64,000 nt of DNA from Talpa occidentalis (Eukaryota; Chordata; Mammalia; Eulipotyphla; Talpidae): assembly GCF_014898055.3 (NCBI RefSeq), contig NW_023605305.1, positions 111,510,734-111,574,733 on the forward strand, read 5' to 3'. The position numbers were made by a program, and so were the translations under genes. How positions within the stretch are numbered: position 1 is the first letter of the stretch; every line of letters starts with the position of its first letter. The notes beneath the pieces were generated by a model. That model saw only the letters and a program-made list of their open reading frames with translations, was not told the DNA's origin and made no database searches. Positions 11,585 to 22,800 of the stretch are shown one piece after another.

Positions 11585-12360
11585 AATAGGAATTAAAAAA
11601 AAATCAAGAGCTCTCTACATCCTGCATGGATAGCTTTCTTACTCCATCATTGTTTCCCTTCAACAATGAAAGCAGAGAAGCTATTGTTTGAAAAGAATAT
11701 GAAAATTTGCTACAGAAACACCCAGGTGAGAGAGGGTGCGGTCATCTCCATGTCCTGCAATGGGCCTAGCACAGTGTGGTAAATGCAACATGGAAGATGG
11801 AGATCAAGTCAAGAGATTGGTAGCAGATTTGCTCTTGGTTCCAGACCATCATCTTTCCAATCAGAGGAACAGTCAGTCATTGTTCCTCACTGACTCAGTT
11901 TCAAAGTTAGGAGGAGGCAATTTCCAACCCACAAAGGGGTGAAGCATGCCTTCCTTCCTCACCACTGAGTGGATTCTACACCTCCAAAGTGTCGATGCAT
12001 AATAAATGGGGATGAGCATGGAGGCAACAGTGGGATGAAAGTGTCTCTAAAAAGCACCCTGAGCTACCTGGGAGGAAAAGCGGCAGGGTTACACCTGCCA
12101 GAAATGGGCTGAGCAGCTGCACCTAGCCACCTGCAGACCCCAATAAGGGCCAGTAGCACCACTTGGCCTCGGGAATCCCACAGCCTCTCCCAGTCTGTTC
12201 AGTGTCAAAACGAGTTTTTGCAGCCATCTCTCCATCCATCAAGTTCCAGAAATCCTGGTGGCTTATTACCAATTGGCATCTCCCGGGGTTCAAGATGCAA
12301 GTTTACAGAGCAAGGGAAATTTACTCTTATCCACAAAACATGGGAACTCCAGGACATAAA

Positions 12361-12470
12361 TATCTCCATGGAGGGTGACACTGGCTCCGGGCACGTCAGG
12401 GAGTAGTTGAGGTGTGGCTCTTTGATCCAAAACAGGGGCACCTCATCTTCCCTTTGGAGTTCAGACAATT
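12361..12470 (-). pseudogene. IGSF3-like: IGSF3 cytoplasmic-tail remnant
   Basis: The minus strand encodes DEVPLFWIKEPHLNYSLTC, close to the human IGSF3 C-terminal tail as I remember it. No TM exon precedes it: the sequence breaks at the SINE A-tract just upstream. The same tail block, separated from its TM by a SINE, recurs at ~19,350-19,447, 30,875-30,976, 40,560-40,660 and 59,820-59,925. Confidence 0.75.
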
Positions 12471-12908
12471 TTTCTTTTTTTAAAAAGGGAATAGTTGTCC
12501 CCTGCTGTGTACTTGGGCCTTGTACAGTGCCCCCCACACAACTGACACTCAGTATTTGTTGAGCAACTGATGTTCACAGTAATTGTATGAATTCTTATGG
12601 ACACTATTATCCTTTCTCTCCCAGAAAGGGCGCCCTCAGAAACTGCCCTCGGCACACCTGGAGTGTGTGTCCAGTGTCCCTGGGGGACACGGAGGAGGGA
12701 CCATTCATTGTCCAAGTTCACTTGTAAACTCTTGCTCCCTGGCTTCCTTGCCTGGCTTCCTCCTCCTCTTATCTCTTCCCACATGACTGCAGCTCCAGCA
12801 CCTCCCTCCTAGGAAGCCAGGTTCCACCACCCTACCTCCCTGGAAGGCTTTGCTTCACAGAGGATGCCTATTTTTATAAAAGACAGGCCCAGGAAGCTTT
12901 GGAGCTTC

Positions 12909-13178
12909 CTTTTTTTTTTTTTTTTTTTTTTTAAAGATTTATTTATACATGCATATAAGAGCTGGAGTGCAGGCCAGATATGAGGTGGGTGAGAGGATTC
13001 ACCAGAGACAGTGGGGAGCAGAACAGGCAGATGTCCTGAAACACACTGCTGAGGGGAGCAGCAGGCTGGGCAGGAGAGGTCTGCTGTGCCCTGTGGGTCA
13101 GCGCCCTGGCCAGGGATCAAACTTGGGCTGCAGTGGCTGGTGAGCTTCATAACCCCTTGAGCCACCAGGGAGGCCCTG
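12909..13178 (-). mobile_element. SINE (minus), orthologue of 6629 copy
   Basis: T22 run then aaagatttatttatacatgc, ending ccaccagggaggccctgg. Same unit position as the copies at 6,629 and 25,381. Confidence 0.8.
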
Positions 13179-13585
13179 GTGCTTCTTTTAATCCCTCTTC
13201 CTGTACTTCTCTACCTGACACTGCAGTACCTTTGAGTCTTCCTCCAACTCTCCCCAGGGCGTGCACCTGGGAGAATGTGCAGAGGAGTCACTCAGGAAAG
13301 GCTGAAGACTGGAGTGAAGGTTGATCTGACAGATTGTACCAAGGGCTCCCAGAGGAACAGCCCCCGCCCCCAGGCAAGGAAGAATTAGTGAGGGGGCCAG
13401 CACTACCCTCCAGGGGTTGACTGTGACTTGCCCCCAGACTGGAGGTGTTGGGGAGGGTGAGGAGGTCCAAACCAAGGCAAAGATACCCATGTCCTGGGGC
13501 TGTCCTGCTGATTTCCTGAAGCTAGAAAGGGAACCAGGGGCTTCTAGACACTCACTGGTTCTTCCTTTAAGACCAAAGGGAGGGG

Positions 13586-13728
13586 GGGCCTCCCTGGTGG
13601 CGCAGAGGTTGAGCACTGGGTTGCAAAGCTGCCTGAGGCCTCTGTGGGGCTGGTTCAATCCCAGGCTGCTCCCTGGCCACTGGAGGAGGGTCTCCATGGC
13701 GTGCAGCTGCTCCCCTCAGCAGTGTATT
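13586..13728 (+). mobile_element. 3'-truncated SINE
   Basis: tRNA head (cctccctggtggcgcagagg) but the copy stops after gcagtgtattttt; flanked by gggagggg. It lacks the A tail of other copies, and units 2 and 3 lack it. Confidence 0.75.
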
Positions 13729-14099
13729 TTTGGGAGGGGAAGGAGCCATCACTACTTAGGAACCCCGAAGTGCAGACTAGGTCCCCTGCTCAAACCCTGT
13801 CTCTGCCCTCCCCCTGCCAGGGTTGGCTTCCCACCCCACCCTGGCCTGCTGGGGCTGGGGTGCAGGGGCCACCCCCACTTGCAAGCAATCCCAGCACTGG
13901 CACAGGGGGGGAGTTGGCTCGTGGGCTGGGGGTTGCGGTGGGGTGGGGGGTGCGGTGGGGGGTCAGGGCGGCACCCCAGTAGGGATCCACAGCAAGGGCG
14001 TGGGTGGTGGAGCCTGAGGCAGCCCAACGCGATTCTGTCCCCTCAAGTCTAAGGCCAGGGCACCTCAGGAGGCCCCAGAAGTAACTGAATTTCAGAGAA

Positions 14100-14900
14100 A
14101 AGCCACAACCTTCCCGGGCAGGCTGCGCGGGGCGGGAGCCTGGATCTGCCCCTGGGGCTCAGAGGCCCCCTAGAGAGAGATGAGCCCCTCGGAGAGCGCT
14201 GGAGCCCCCACTTCCTCCCCAGCCAGATGCAGACGCCCCAGGGCGAAGTTTCCTCCCGCGCCCCAAGGGAGGGGTGAGGTGACCCCTTTCCCCGGGACAG
14301 CTGGCTAGGGGGTCCTCCCCCCACCCTCTCAGCACCGACCTCACAGCAGCCTCTGGGCGCCGCCAGGCCCGGGCAGGCCGAGGGGTCACTCACCAAGAAG
14401 AGGAACAGGCAGCCGCCCACCCCCCGCCCCCCGCGTCCGCCATGACGGGCCCAGGCTGGGGTGCGCCGGCGGGAGCCCCACCTGCCTCACGTGGCCGCGC
14501 AACGAGGCTCTGGCGCGATTTTGTATTTATTTACTTTTTTTAAAAGATTTACTAAATTACGTGTACAGGAAAAGGGGAGCCGGCCGGATCAGAGACTGAG
14601 GGGAGCAGCGGCGAGTCACGTGATGTCTCTGCCCCACGCGGGGCGCTCCCGGCGGGGACCCAACTCGCACCGCGGAGACCGCAGCCCCCCGCCGCCGCCC
14701 TCGCCCCGGAGAGGCCGGGGCGCACCTTAAACCCGCCGCGCACAGCCGAACCCCGCCTCCATCCGCTGCCCCCCTCTTCCGCGCACGCGCACGTCCCTCC
14801 CGCGGCCGCCCCGCCCCCTCCGGGCCGCTCTTGGGGTGCGCACCCCATCGCCGCCCCGGGATGTTCCGCCGCCCGCCCCCAGCAGGTTTCCCTAGTGATG
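14100..14900 (-). promoter_or_regulatory. CpG-rich island around orphan leader
   Basis: Very CpG-rich, with cgcacgcgcacgtccctcc near 14,780. Homologous to the islands at 8.5, 26.6, 38.9, 44.6 and 55.0 kb. The ATTGG seen ~400 bp upstream of other leaders is gatggg here (~14,897), so that element is lost. Confidence 0.45.
14394..14443 (-). pseudogene. Orphan leader exon, out of phase
   Basis: ATG at 14443 followed by a G-rich stretch and a donor tcttcttg|gtgagtgacc. The ATG frame is 50 nt long, so it ends in phase 2 instead of phase 1; the LFLFL hydrophobic core is in another frame. No Ig exon lies downstream within unit 1b; the nearest is unit 1 Ig at 2690, beyond another leader. Confidence 0.6.
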
Positions 14901-15954
14901 GGATTATGCTGGGGTCAGAGCTGCGGCGGCCGGAGCGGGCGTGGGGGGCGGGTGTCAGTTCCAAAAGCCACGCCCCGCTCCGCTGGAGACCACGGTGACC
15001 TCAACCTCCAAGCACTGGGAGGCTCTGGAAGGGAGGCCCCGCGCTCCCCTCCGTGCCTTGTGGCCGCCAGACCCGCCCAGGCTCTCTCCTCCCCCGTCAG
15101 AACCAGAGGAGCCCGGACTGTTCAGACACCACTGGGATGTGGGGGTGCCTGTTGCACCCCACCAGCTTTTCCTTAAACTGAACCTCAGCCGCCCCTTGTG
15201 CCCAGAACTGGATTCCAGCCGCGGTGTCTCCTCCTCACGCTCTCTGGCTCCTCTTCGGTTTCAGCTGTGGCTTTTCCCTCAGGCTGAGGAGTTCACCCCC
15301 TCAGTGGCTCCCCGAATTTCTCTCTGCAGAGCAGCCACTGCCCTCTGGAACGCCCCATCTTATTGGTCACTGTTCCCCACTGGCTTGTCCCCCCACCCCT
15401 GCAGCCCCAGGGGCCCCAGACCCAAGGGCTCCACCCCAGGAAGGGCCCCTTTTCCTTCAGAGAAGCCCAGAGCTGTCCCAGCCCAGCTGAGGCAGGTGGA
15501 GACTCTTGCCCAGACCAGGACTCCCCGCCCCCCCACATGCCACCAGGTGCAGCTGTGGAGCAGGTGGAAAACCATTGACTGTGGGTCTCCTCCCCAGCAC
15601 CCCGACCAGGGTCCCTCATCATCCCAGTCACGTGGCCTGGACTTTCAGAAATCAGGAACTACTTCTTCAATGAACCATAATGTCTTACAAGGCATCTCTC
15701 ATGGGTGAACTTTTGAAGCCAAAGTCCTGTACGTGGAAGCAGGTGACCTAAAGACACCCCCTACCATCTGTAGATATTGGGGCACATGACAAGTGCAGTG
15801 TTTACCCAAGATGTGAGGAAATCGGGGTCCTCCGCTGCCCGGGGCTGGCAGGACCTCGGGCAACCTGAGAAGGGAGGCTGGGGTCTGACAAGTGATGGAA
15901 CATCAAAGTGGAGCCCATTCCGTGCCCTGCGTTAAGTGCACGGCCTGGATTAAC

Positions 15955-16065
15955 GGGATGTGACCACTGTCCTGTGTCTACAGAGGAGGAAACTGAGGCT
16001 CAGGGCACGTGCCTGCCCGAGGACACGCACAGGGAATGGCAGAGCCGAGAGTCCAACCCAAGCCA
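15955..16065 (+). repeat. MIR fragment
   Basis: Contains gaggaaactgaggctcaggg and a downstream gcagagc-like core typical of MIR. Copies lie at ~28,045 and ~56,590 at the same unit position. Confidence 0.7.
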
Positions 16066-16787
16066 AGGTCAAGGCATCACACTTACCTTTCACCTGGAAG
16101 GACACATCTTTGGGACAAGCGGCAAGGGTCAGCCCCCTAAAAGCAGGGCTGAGGGGGCAAACCCACTTTCCTGGGGTGGAAGTACCCCCAAGGTCATCAC
16201 CTCCAGACATTGGCTGAGGAAAGACTCATTACTCTTCCTTGGTGGACGCGCCGCGCCTCTGACCAAGCAGCAGTGCCAGCTCCTTTAGTATGAGAAATGC
16301 ATTTATAAGAGCCCCAATGTGCCTGGCCTGGCAGACTCCATGCATCACACTGGCGCAGGGCCTGGACTGTTCATGCTCTAAGCACTTGCCACCTAAAGGG
16401 CTCACGGTATTTTTCATTCTGCAACTGGCATTGAAAGACCAGGATTCATCTGCTTGTCCTTGCAGATGTCACCACTAGGTAAGAGAGGCGGCTTTTTCAG
16501 CTGCTCCTCTGGCGCGAGGCTGCTGCTCTTCCTAGCACATCCCTCTGGTTCTGGGTCTTGCCAAAGCCCAGAAGACTCGGGGCCCAGCACGTAGTGAACA
16601 AAGCACTGCCTCTCCTCTTGCCCAGCGTGGGAGGGGACGTTCTCGCGTCTATGTAGACACCGGGCAGATCTGCCCCGGGGATGTAGAGGCACAAGCTTAT
16701 TTCATCAAACTCTAGTTCCCTAGTTCCCTTTTAAAAATGATTCCTGGCAGAGAGCGCGTTTCAGGAAAAACATTAAAAATAATGCAT

Positions 16788-17068
16788 AGGGCCTCCCCGG
16801 TGACGCAGTGGTTGAGCACTGGGTTGCGAAGCTGCCTGCAGCCTCTGCAGTGCCGGTTCGATCCCTGGCTGCTCCCCGGCCACCGGAGAAGGGTCCCACA
16901 TGGCGCGCAGACCTCTCCTGCCGCCCGCTGCTCCCCTCAGCAGTGTGCTTCGGTCCTTCTGCCTGATCTGCTCCCGCTCTGGCTCTGGTGAATACTCTCA
17001 CCCTCCCGCGCTTCTGACTGCACCTAGTGCTTGTATAAATAAATAAATAAATAAATCTTAAAAAAAAA
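16788..17068 (+). mobile_element. SINE, unit 1b only
   Basis: Head gggcctccccggtgacgcag and tail (aaat)n; duplicated target approx. aatgcata. The matching site at ~28,866 (ttaatacataaaactgac) is empty. Confidence 0.85.
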
Positions 17069-17948
17069 TGCACAAAACTGACATGGAACCATGCCTGGCA
17101 CCCAAGGGAGAGACAGTGCATCTCAACTCTTGGCCAAGCCAGGAGCTTCGGGAAGTTGATAAGCAGGCAGCAAGTGGGGTGAGGTGCAGAGGTCAGCACA
17201 TCTTGTGTCCCCGGAAGGCTGAGGTTTTAAAAAGTAGAAAAAGGAAGCACTTCCCTGAGCCTCTCACTCTGTATCTAGAGCCTCTTGTGTCGTGGCCTGT
17301 GGATTTCAAAGAATTACAGGTGGGCCCTGACCGATCACCCATCTCTGCTGTGCTTTAATCATCCTGTCATTCTTCTCAACTTGCAGATGGGATGAACTCC
17401 AAAACACCCCAGATTTCAGCTGTGCGGGGACCAGGGTCTGGGCTGCTGTGCACGCAACAGGCGCCAGGCCTTGCTCTTTCCTCCATCCTGAAAGTGCTTG
17501 CTGAGCCTTCAGGGCCAGGGCAAGGCCACCCACTGCAGATCATGCTGTGGTCTTGCTGCAGAGGCCGTTGGTGGCCAAGAAGGTTGCCGTTGACATGATC
17601 CTGCGCCCCTTCTCCACCAGCTTCTCTCCCCACTCCTTCCCACCTAGCGCACACCCCACCCCCCAGAAAAAAAGGAAGTTAGAGTTGGTAAGCACTTCCC
17701 TCTGCACCTGCTCATCAGCACAGGCCTGACTATTTATGACCCCTTCAGCAGCTGGCTGTGGTGTCGAGGAAGGAGTGTGTTGTGTCATGTGTACGAAGGC
17801 ACCACTCAGGCTGGGGGAGGAAGGACAGCAGACGCCAGGTAATGCAAACAGCCATATTTTCAACATAATTTACTACAGGTCTCTGAAATGTATATAAAAC
17901 ATTTTAGTGCAACATCTTACAGAGTGTTCCTTAAAAAAAAGCAAAGTG

Positions 17949-18222
17949 GGCCTCCCCTGGTGGCGCAGCGGTTGAGCAATGGGCTGCGAAGGTGCCGGCA
18001 GCCTCTGCAGCACCAGTTCGATCCCAGGCCACCGGCGAGGGTCCCACATGTTGCGCAGACCTCTCCTGTCGCCCGCTGCTCCCCTCAGCAGTGTATTTCG
18101 TCAGTCTGCCTGTTCTGTTCCCCACTCTTGCTCTGGTGAATCCTCTCACCCTCCTGCGCTTCTGACTGTACCCAGTGCTTGTGTAAATGAATAAACAAAT
18201 CTTAAAAAAAAAAAAAAGAAAA
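17949..18222 (+). mobile_element. SINE, unit 1b only
   Basis: Head gcctcccctggtggcgcagc and tail aaacaaatctt/A13. The matching site in unit 2 (~29,735, aaagcaaacaaaagcaaacc) is empty. Confidence 0.85.
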
Positions 18223-19447
18223 TTTATATAAAAAATAATAAAAGCAAACAAAAACAAACCAACAGCTCTCTACATCATGCACGGGGAGCTCTGACCCACC
18301 TTCTTTTTCCTTCAACCATCAACACAGAGAAACCATAGTTTGAAAAGAATAGGAAAATCTGCTACAGAAACCCCAGGTGAGAGAGGGTGCGGTCCTCTCC
18401 GTGTCCTGGAACGGGCCTCGCACAGTGTGGTGTTTCATCAATGCAGCCTCGGAGATGTGCCCAAGGCAAGCCAGTGGCTGCAGATTTCCTCTTGGTCCAG
18501 ACCACGGAGGCTCCGGCAGGCAACGTGCAATGAGGACCCGCGGCCGCTGGAGGGCGCCATATCCTGTCCTCGGACACCACATTCCAAAGACATGGGCACA
18601 GCAAGCAGGTCCTGGGGATTTTCATGGAAAGCTTGGAGAGGCTCACCTTTGGAAGGTCTCCCCCAGGTCAATAGAAAATACAGAGGAAAAAAATTATTAA
18701 AATACTGGCTCCGGTTTCTTCTTGTCTTTCACATTTCCTGCAACTGCTTCACATATTGAATTGCCTGCAGCACCTGCTATTCTACAGCTGTGAACCCATT
18801 CAAACCCAAATCTTAGTTGCACACCCATCCCAGGCAGCCCTCTGCATCTTTCCAATCAGAAAACAGTCAGACATCGCCCCTCCCTGACTCAGTTTCTAAG
18901 TTAGGGGTAGGCAATTTCCACCGCCAAATGGGGTGAAGCATGCCTTCCTTCCTCGCCACTGAGTCGATTCTGCACCTCAAGGGATGAGCATGGGGGCAGC
19001 ATGGGACCAGGGTGTCTCCAAAGAGCACCCTGGGCTACCTGGGAGGAAAGCAGCAGGGTTACACCACCTGCCAGAAACCGGCTTAGTAGCTGCTGTGCAC
19101 CCTCCACCTGCACAGCCCGATAAAGACCAGCAGCAACTTCTTTACCTCGGAAATCCCACTGCTCTCCCAGTCTGTTCAGTATCAGAACAAGATGTTGCAG
19201 CGATCTCTCCATCCATCAAGTTCCAGAATCCCTGGTAGCTTATTACCAATTGGCATCTCCTGGGATTCAAGATGCAAGCTCACAGAGGAAGGGAGATGAC
19301 ACTCTTCACCACACAACATGGGAATCCAGGGCATAAATATCTCCACAGAGGGTGACGCTGGCTCCAGGCACGTCAGGGAGTAGGCGAGGTGTGGTTCTTT
19401 GATCCAAAACAGGGGCGCCCCATCTTCCCTTTGGAGTTCCGGCTCTT

Positions 19448-19722
19448 TTTCTTTTTTTAAAAAAGATTTATTTTTATTTATAGAAGAGCTGGGGTAGAGG
19501 CCAGAGGCACGGGAGGGTGAGAGGATTCACCAGAGACTGAGTGGGGAGCAGAACAGGCAGACTGACTGAAAACACTGGTGAGGGGAGCAGTGGGTGAGAG
19601 AGGAGAGGTCTGCTCTGCCATGCAGGAATCTCCCTGGATGGCTGGGAATCGAACCTCTGCAGCAGAGGCTGCGGACAGCTCCACAGCACTGTGCTCAACC
19701 CACCACCACCTGTAGGCCTTGA
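19448..19722 (-). mobile_element. SINE inserted in the IGSF3-type last exon (unit 2)
   Basis: Flanked by a 13-bp target duplication agttccggctctt (19,435-19,447 and 19,723-19,735). It lies in the same sense as the gene, so the reading frame runs from KSRN into SINE sequence. The SINE supplies the stop TAA at 19,480..19,478 and AATAAA motifs right after it. Same insertion in units 3, 4 and 6; absent from unit 1. Confidence 0.9.
19466..19478 (-). terminator. SINE-derived polyadenylation signals
   Basis: Two AATAAA hexamers on the minus strand (19,478-19,473 and 19,472-19,467) overlap or follow the gene 2 stop codon. They come from the A-rich SINE tail. Whether they are used is untested. Confidence 0.45.
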
Positions 19723-19845
19723 AGTTCCGGCTCTTGAAGCACACCAGCAGGATGGTGATGAGGATGCCGCAGATGGGGAAGGGGTAGAAGAAGACAAAGT
19801 AGAAGAGCGCGTCGTTGGAGCAGATGCTGGACTGCAGGGTGGAGC
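19478..19845 (-). CDS. IGSF3-like: TM and SINE-encoded tail exon of gene 2
   Basis: Acceptor ccccttccag before 19,845. Encodes GSTLQSSICSNDALFYFVFF, a TM segment with CGILITILLV, then the SINE-derived tail (starting near RWWWVEHSAVELSAASAA) ending STPALL and TAA. The original IGSF3 tail (WIKEPHLAYS) is left downstream as untranslated sequence. Confidence 0.75.
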
Positions 19846-22800
19846 CTGGAAGGGGCCAGAGGGAGAAAAGACAAGAGGCTGAGAACCTGCGCTTTATTCC
19901 CTAGGACCTCGTCCAGCCCAAGGGAAACTACATGGTGGACTCCCCGCCCCTATCCCTGCCTTTCTGTCCCCTGCTACCCTGGCATCCCTTTTGCCTAACA
20001 GCACCTCTTCCAGCTCAGTGCAAATAAAGCAATGCTCCCAAGCCCCTGTGGGAACCGGAGTCCTTACTTGGAAAGCCACGTGACACTGATGGTTCATGAG
20101 CTCAACTCTGTGAGGACAGCAAGAAGCTGATCCCAGTTTCTCTCACTCTCCCGCACGGTTGTATTTTACACTTTCCCTTTGCACTCACTTCTGCTCCAGA
20201 AGTCCTTCTTTGGCAATATAAATGTTCTCTCCCTGACAGCTCCTGAGAGTAGTTTTTCCAGAAATAATGCTTCTTTATTTTTTTTTTTTTAAAGTTTTTT
20301 TTATTTATTTATTTATACATACAAGCACTGGGTACAGTCAGAAGCGCGGGAGGGTGAGAGAATTCACCAGAGCCAGAGCAGGGAGCAGAGCAGGCAGAAG
20401 GACCGAAGTACACTGCTGAGGGGAGCAGCGGGCGGCAGGCGAGGTCTGCTCGCCATGTGGGACCCTCCTCCAGTGGCCGGGGAGCAGCCGGGGATGGAAC
20501 CGGCGCTGCAGAGGCTGCGGGCAGCTTCGCAACCTAGCGCTCAACCGCTGCGCCACCAGGGAGGCCCAATAATGCTTCTTTAATTAACACAATCAACTAA
20601 AATACCACTCTGGGCCCACAGATAACCATAGTGAGTCTGTAGCTGCAGTGGACACAGCCTGCTCACCCTGGACGTGGAGGGCAATGAAGCCAGGCCCCCG
20701 CCCTTGTCCAGGTAGACCCTTGGACTTGGAAGAACTCAGCAGGAACCTGATCTCTGGAGGCTGCTGGATGGTCTCTGTTCCTTGAAGCACAATACACACG
20801 GGGTCGCCACAGTGAGCAGAGAATATGTGGCCTCCACACACTCCCTGTGCTTTGGACTGGGGCTTTTTCAGGAGTGTATTGGGGGGACTGAGCACAGTAT
20901 GGGTCTTTTCCTGCCTTCCTTTCTAGTGCACAGCTGCTGCTTATCAGCATGCTCAAGAACATTCAACACACACTTACACCTATTAGATCTCTAAAGCATG
21001 TGAAATTGTTGACAGTCAACTACTTTGACCTGTGAACTCTCAATGTCATAGGAGTCAATCTGAAGCAATGTAAACGAGGTGATCAAAGAAAAGAAATAGC
21101 AAATGAAATGCAAAATCTCAAATCAAAATCATCTGGTAAAATATTTTGACTGAAAAAAGTAGAAATTTCTAGTGACATTTTCACTTCTGCGTTATAAGCC
21201 AATTGCACTAAAAACTGACACCATTTTCAATCTCAGAGAGTCCACATTTTGGGAGAAGCCAACCAAGAGTACCTCCTTAGAACAGAAAATTCAAGGTCAG
21301 CAAGAATTTCCTCTGTGTTGTTCATAGAATCCTTCAGTACACTACAAACTTAGAGTTCTGGAATATTCGGTAGCAACACCAATGGCAAGCTCAACTGTTT
21401 TCAGACCCCTGTGAGGGGTCTGCCCTTAAAGGCTGCTACTCCCAGGTGACAATGAAAACCCACCTAGATCCATGTCACCCTCCAAAATAAAAATGACCCA
21501 GGAAAACAAAGAGTGACAGGGAGGCGTGGGGCTTCATTTTCTCTCCTTATGAGTCTGAAGCACTTGTTAATTGGCTAAAGGAGATTAGACTGAATATTCC
21601 AAAGTGTAACACAGTAACCCCTGACCATGATTTGTACTGTGAACTCCACAATGGCTGGTGAACAGTACAGGAAACACTACAACAGACTCGGTGTGGCATC
21701 AGGATTATGCACTGATTGACGATGACTGTGTTATCACTGCCGTTCACATTCCTGAGTGGGCCTGGGCCATCAGGGTCAGTGACATGAACGGTGTGTCAAG
21801 TCCTAAATGCCCGGGACAGGCGAGGAAAGTGCTTATTAACCTACAAACGCGCCCTGCCCTGTCCTGAGACACAGCTGTCACCATTGTGACCCTCCCCTGC
21901 CAGCTGGGGAAACTCACCAGTGTCCAGGACGCGGATGCTGATGGGAGCCGACTCCTCCTTGGCCAGCAGGTACCAACCTCCCTGAGGGCTGGGCAGCCGC
22001 TCCTCCACGCGGCAGGAGTAGTTGCCCGTGTCCTGCGGGCTGGCCTGCAGCACCGTGAGCCGGAAGAGCAGCAGCGAGGGCCTCTGGAAGCGGAGTCTGT
22101 CCTCCCAGGGGCCTCCCTCTGGGCCGAAGACCCCGTCAGGACCCACGCTCAGCAGCACCCTCCGCTCAGTAGGGTCCTCCCCCTGCTCTTCCTCCTGATC
22201 CTCCTCCTGCTCCTCCTGTCCTGCCAGGCCAGGGCTGCCCATTTTCCCACTGACATTCGTCCTCAGGGAAAACCAGGCCACAGCGAAGCGGGAGTCCTGG
22301 CTCGAGCGAGACGCGATGCTGCAGTCCAGCTGGAAGGCGGCCTTCTCGGGCACCGTGGCGTTGGGGGCCACCAGGATCACTTGCAGGAAAACACCTGGGA
22401 CTAGGGACAGAGACGGGAGGTGTGCCCGTCACTGAAGACATGACAGGAGCACCAGGGAACTGGCACCGCAGCGGGGGGTGCCCGTGTGGAGGGGTAACAG
22501 CCCACGGGAGAGCAGGAGCTCAAGGAGCAGAGCAGACACGTCACAAAATTGCTCTGTGCACGAAGACTGAAAGCGGGGGGTAGCTGAGGAAGGGGGGCTG
22601 TGAGAGGCCCTCAAACCCCCTGCTTGTATTCTGGGGGAGGAGCCCCGCTCCTGGGGAATCACAAGCAGAGCTGGACAGACTGACACCCGTCATGTCCCCG
22701 GCACAGTGGAGGCGAGGACAGGGGCGGGGAGGGTCGGGCCCAGGGGAGGAGTGAGCAGGTCAGAAGGGGGGTGCCGGAGGAGAAGGGGCAAAAACAGTCC

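Larger units (their letters stand above)
1..12360 (-). repeat. Tandem duplicon unit 1 (left end outside window)
   Basis: First copy of the CD58/IGSF3-derived duplicon. In plus order it holds the TM exon (89-207), an intron with a young SINE, the Ig exon (2202-2690), about 1.4 kb of intron, a damaged CD58-like V exon (4145-4435), an old SINE at ~4986, more intron with a MIR/L2-like piece near 6205-6300, a minus-strand SINE, a GC-rich island with the leader exon (8490-8538), and then sequence that would lie 5' of that leader. Near 10.1 kb it is interrupted by an L1 fragment and SINEs, and it ends in sequence matching the IGSF3 tail of the next unit near 12.4 kb. The same order recurs in units 2, 3 and 6. 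Outside the listed exons and transposons I see no open frame conserved between units. Confidence 0.85.
12360..19340 (-). repeat. Partial duplicon unit 1b (no Ig or TM exon)
   Basis: Starts with an IGSF3 tail remnant (12,361-12,470), then jumps within a SINE A-tract near 12,480 to sequence equivalent to ~6,210 of unit 1. It keeps an orphan leader exon (14,394-14,443), a MIR, and the full 15-19 kb block equivalent to 27-30.9 kb and 56-59.9 kb. That block probably includes the 3' UTR of the adjacent unit (18,300-19,350). No gene is seen in 14,900-19,340. Confidence 0.75.
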
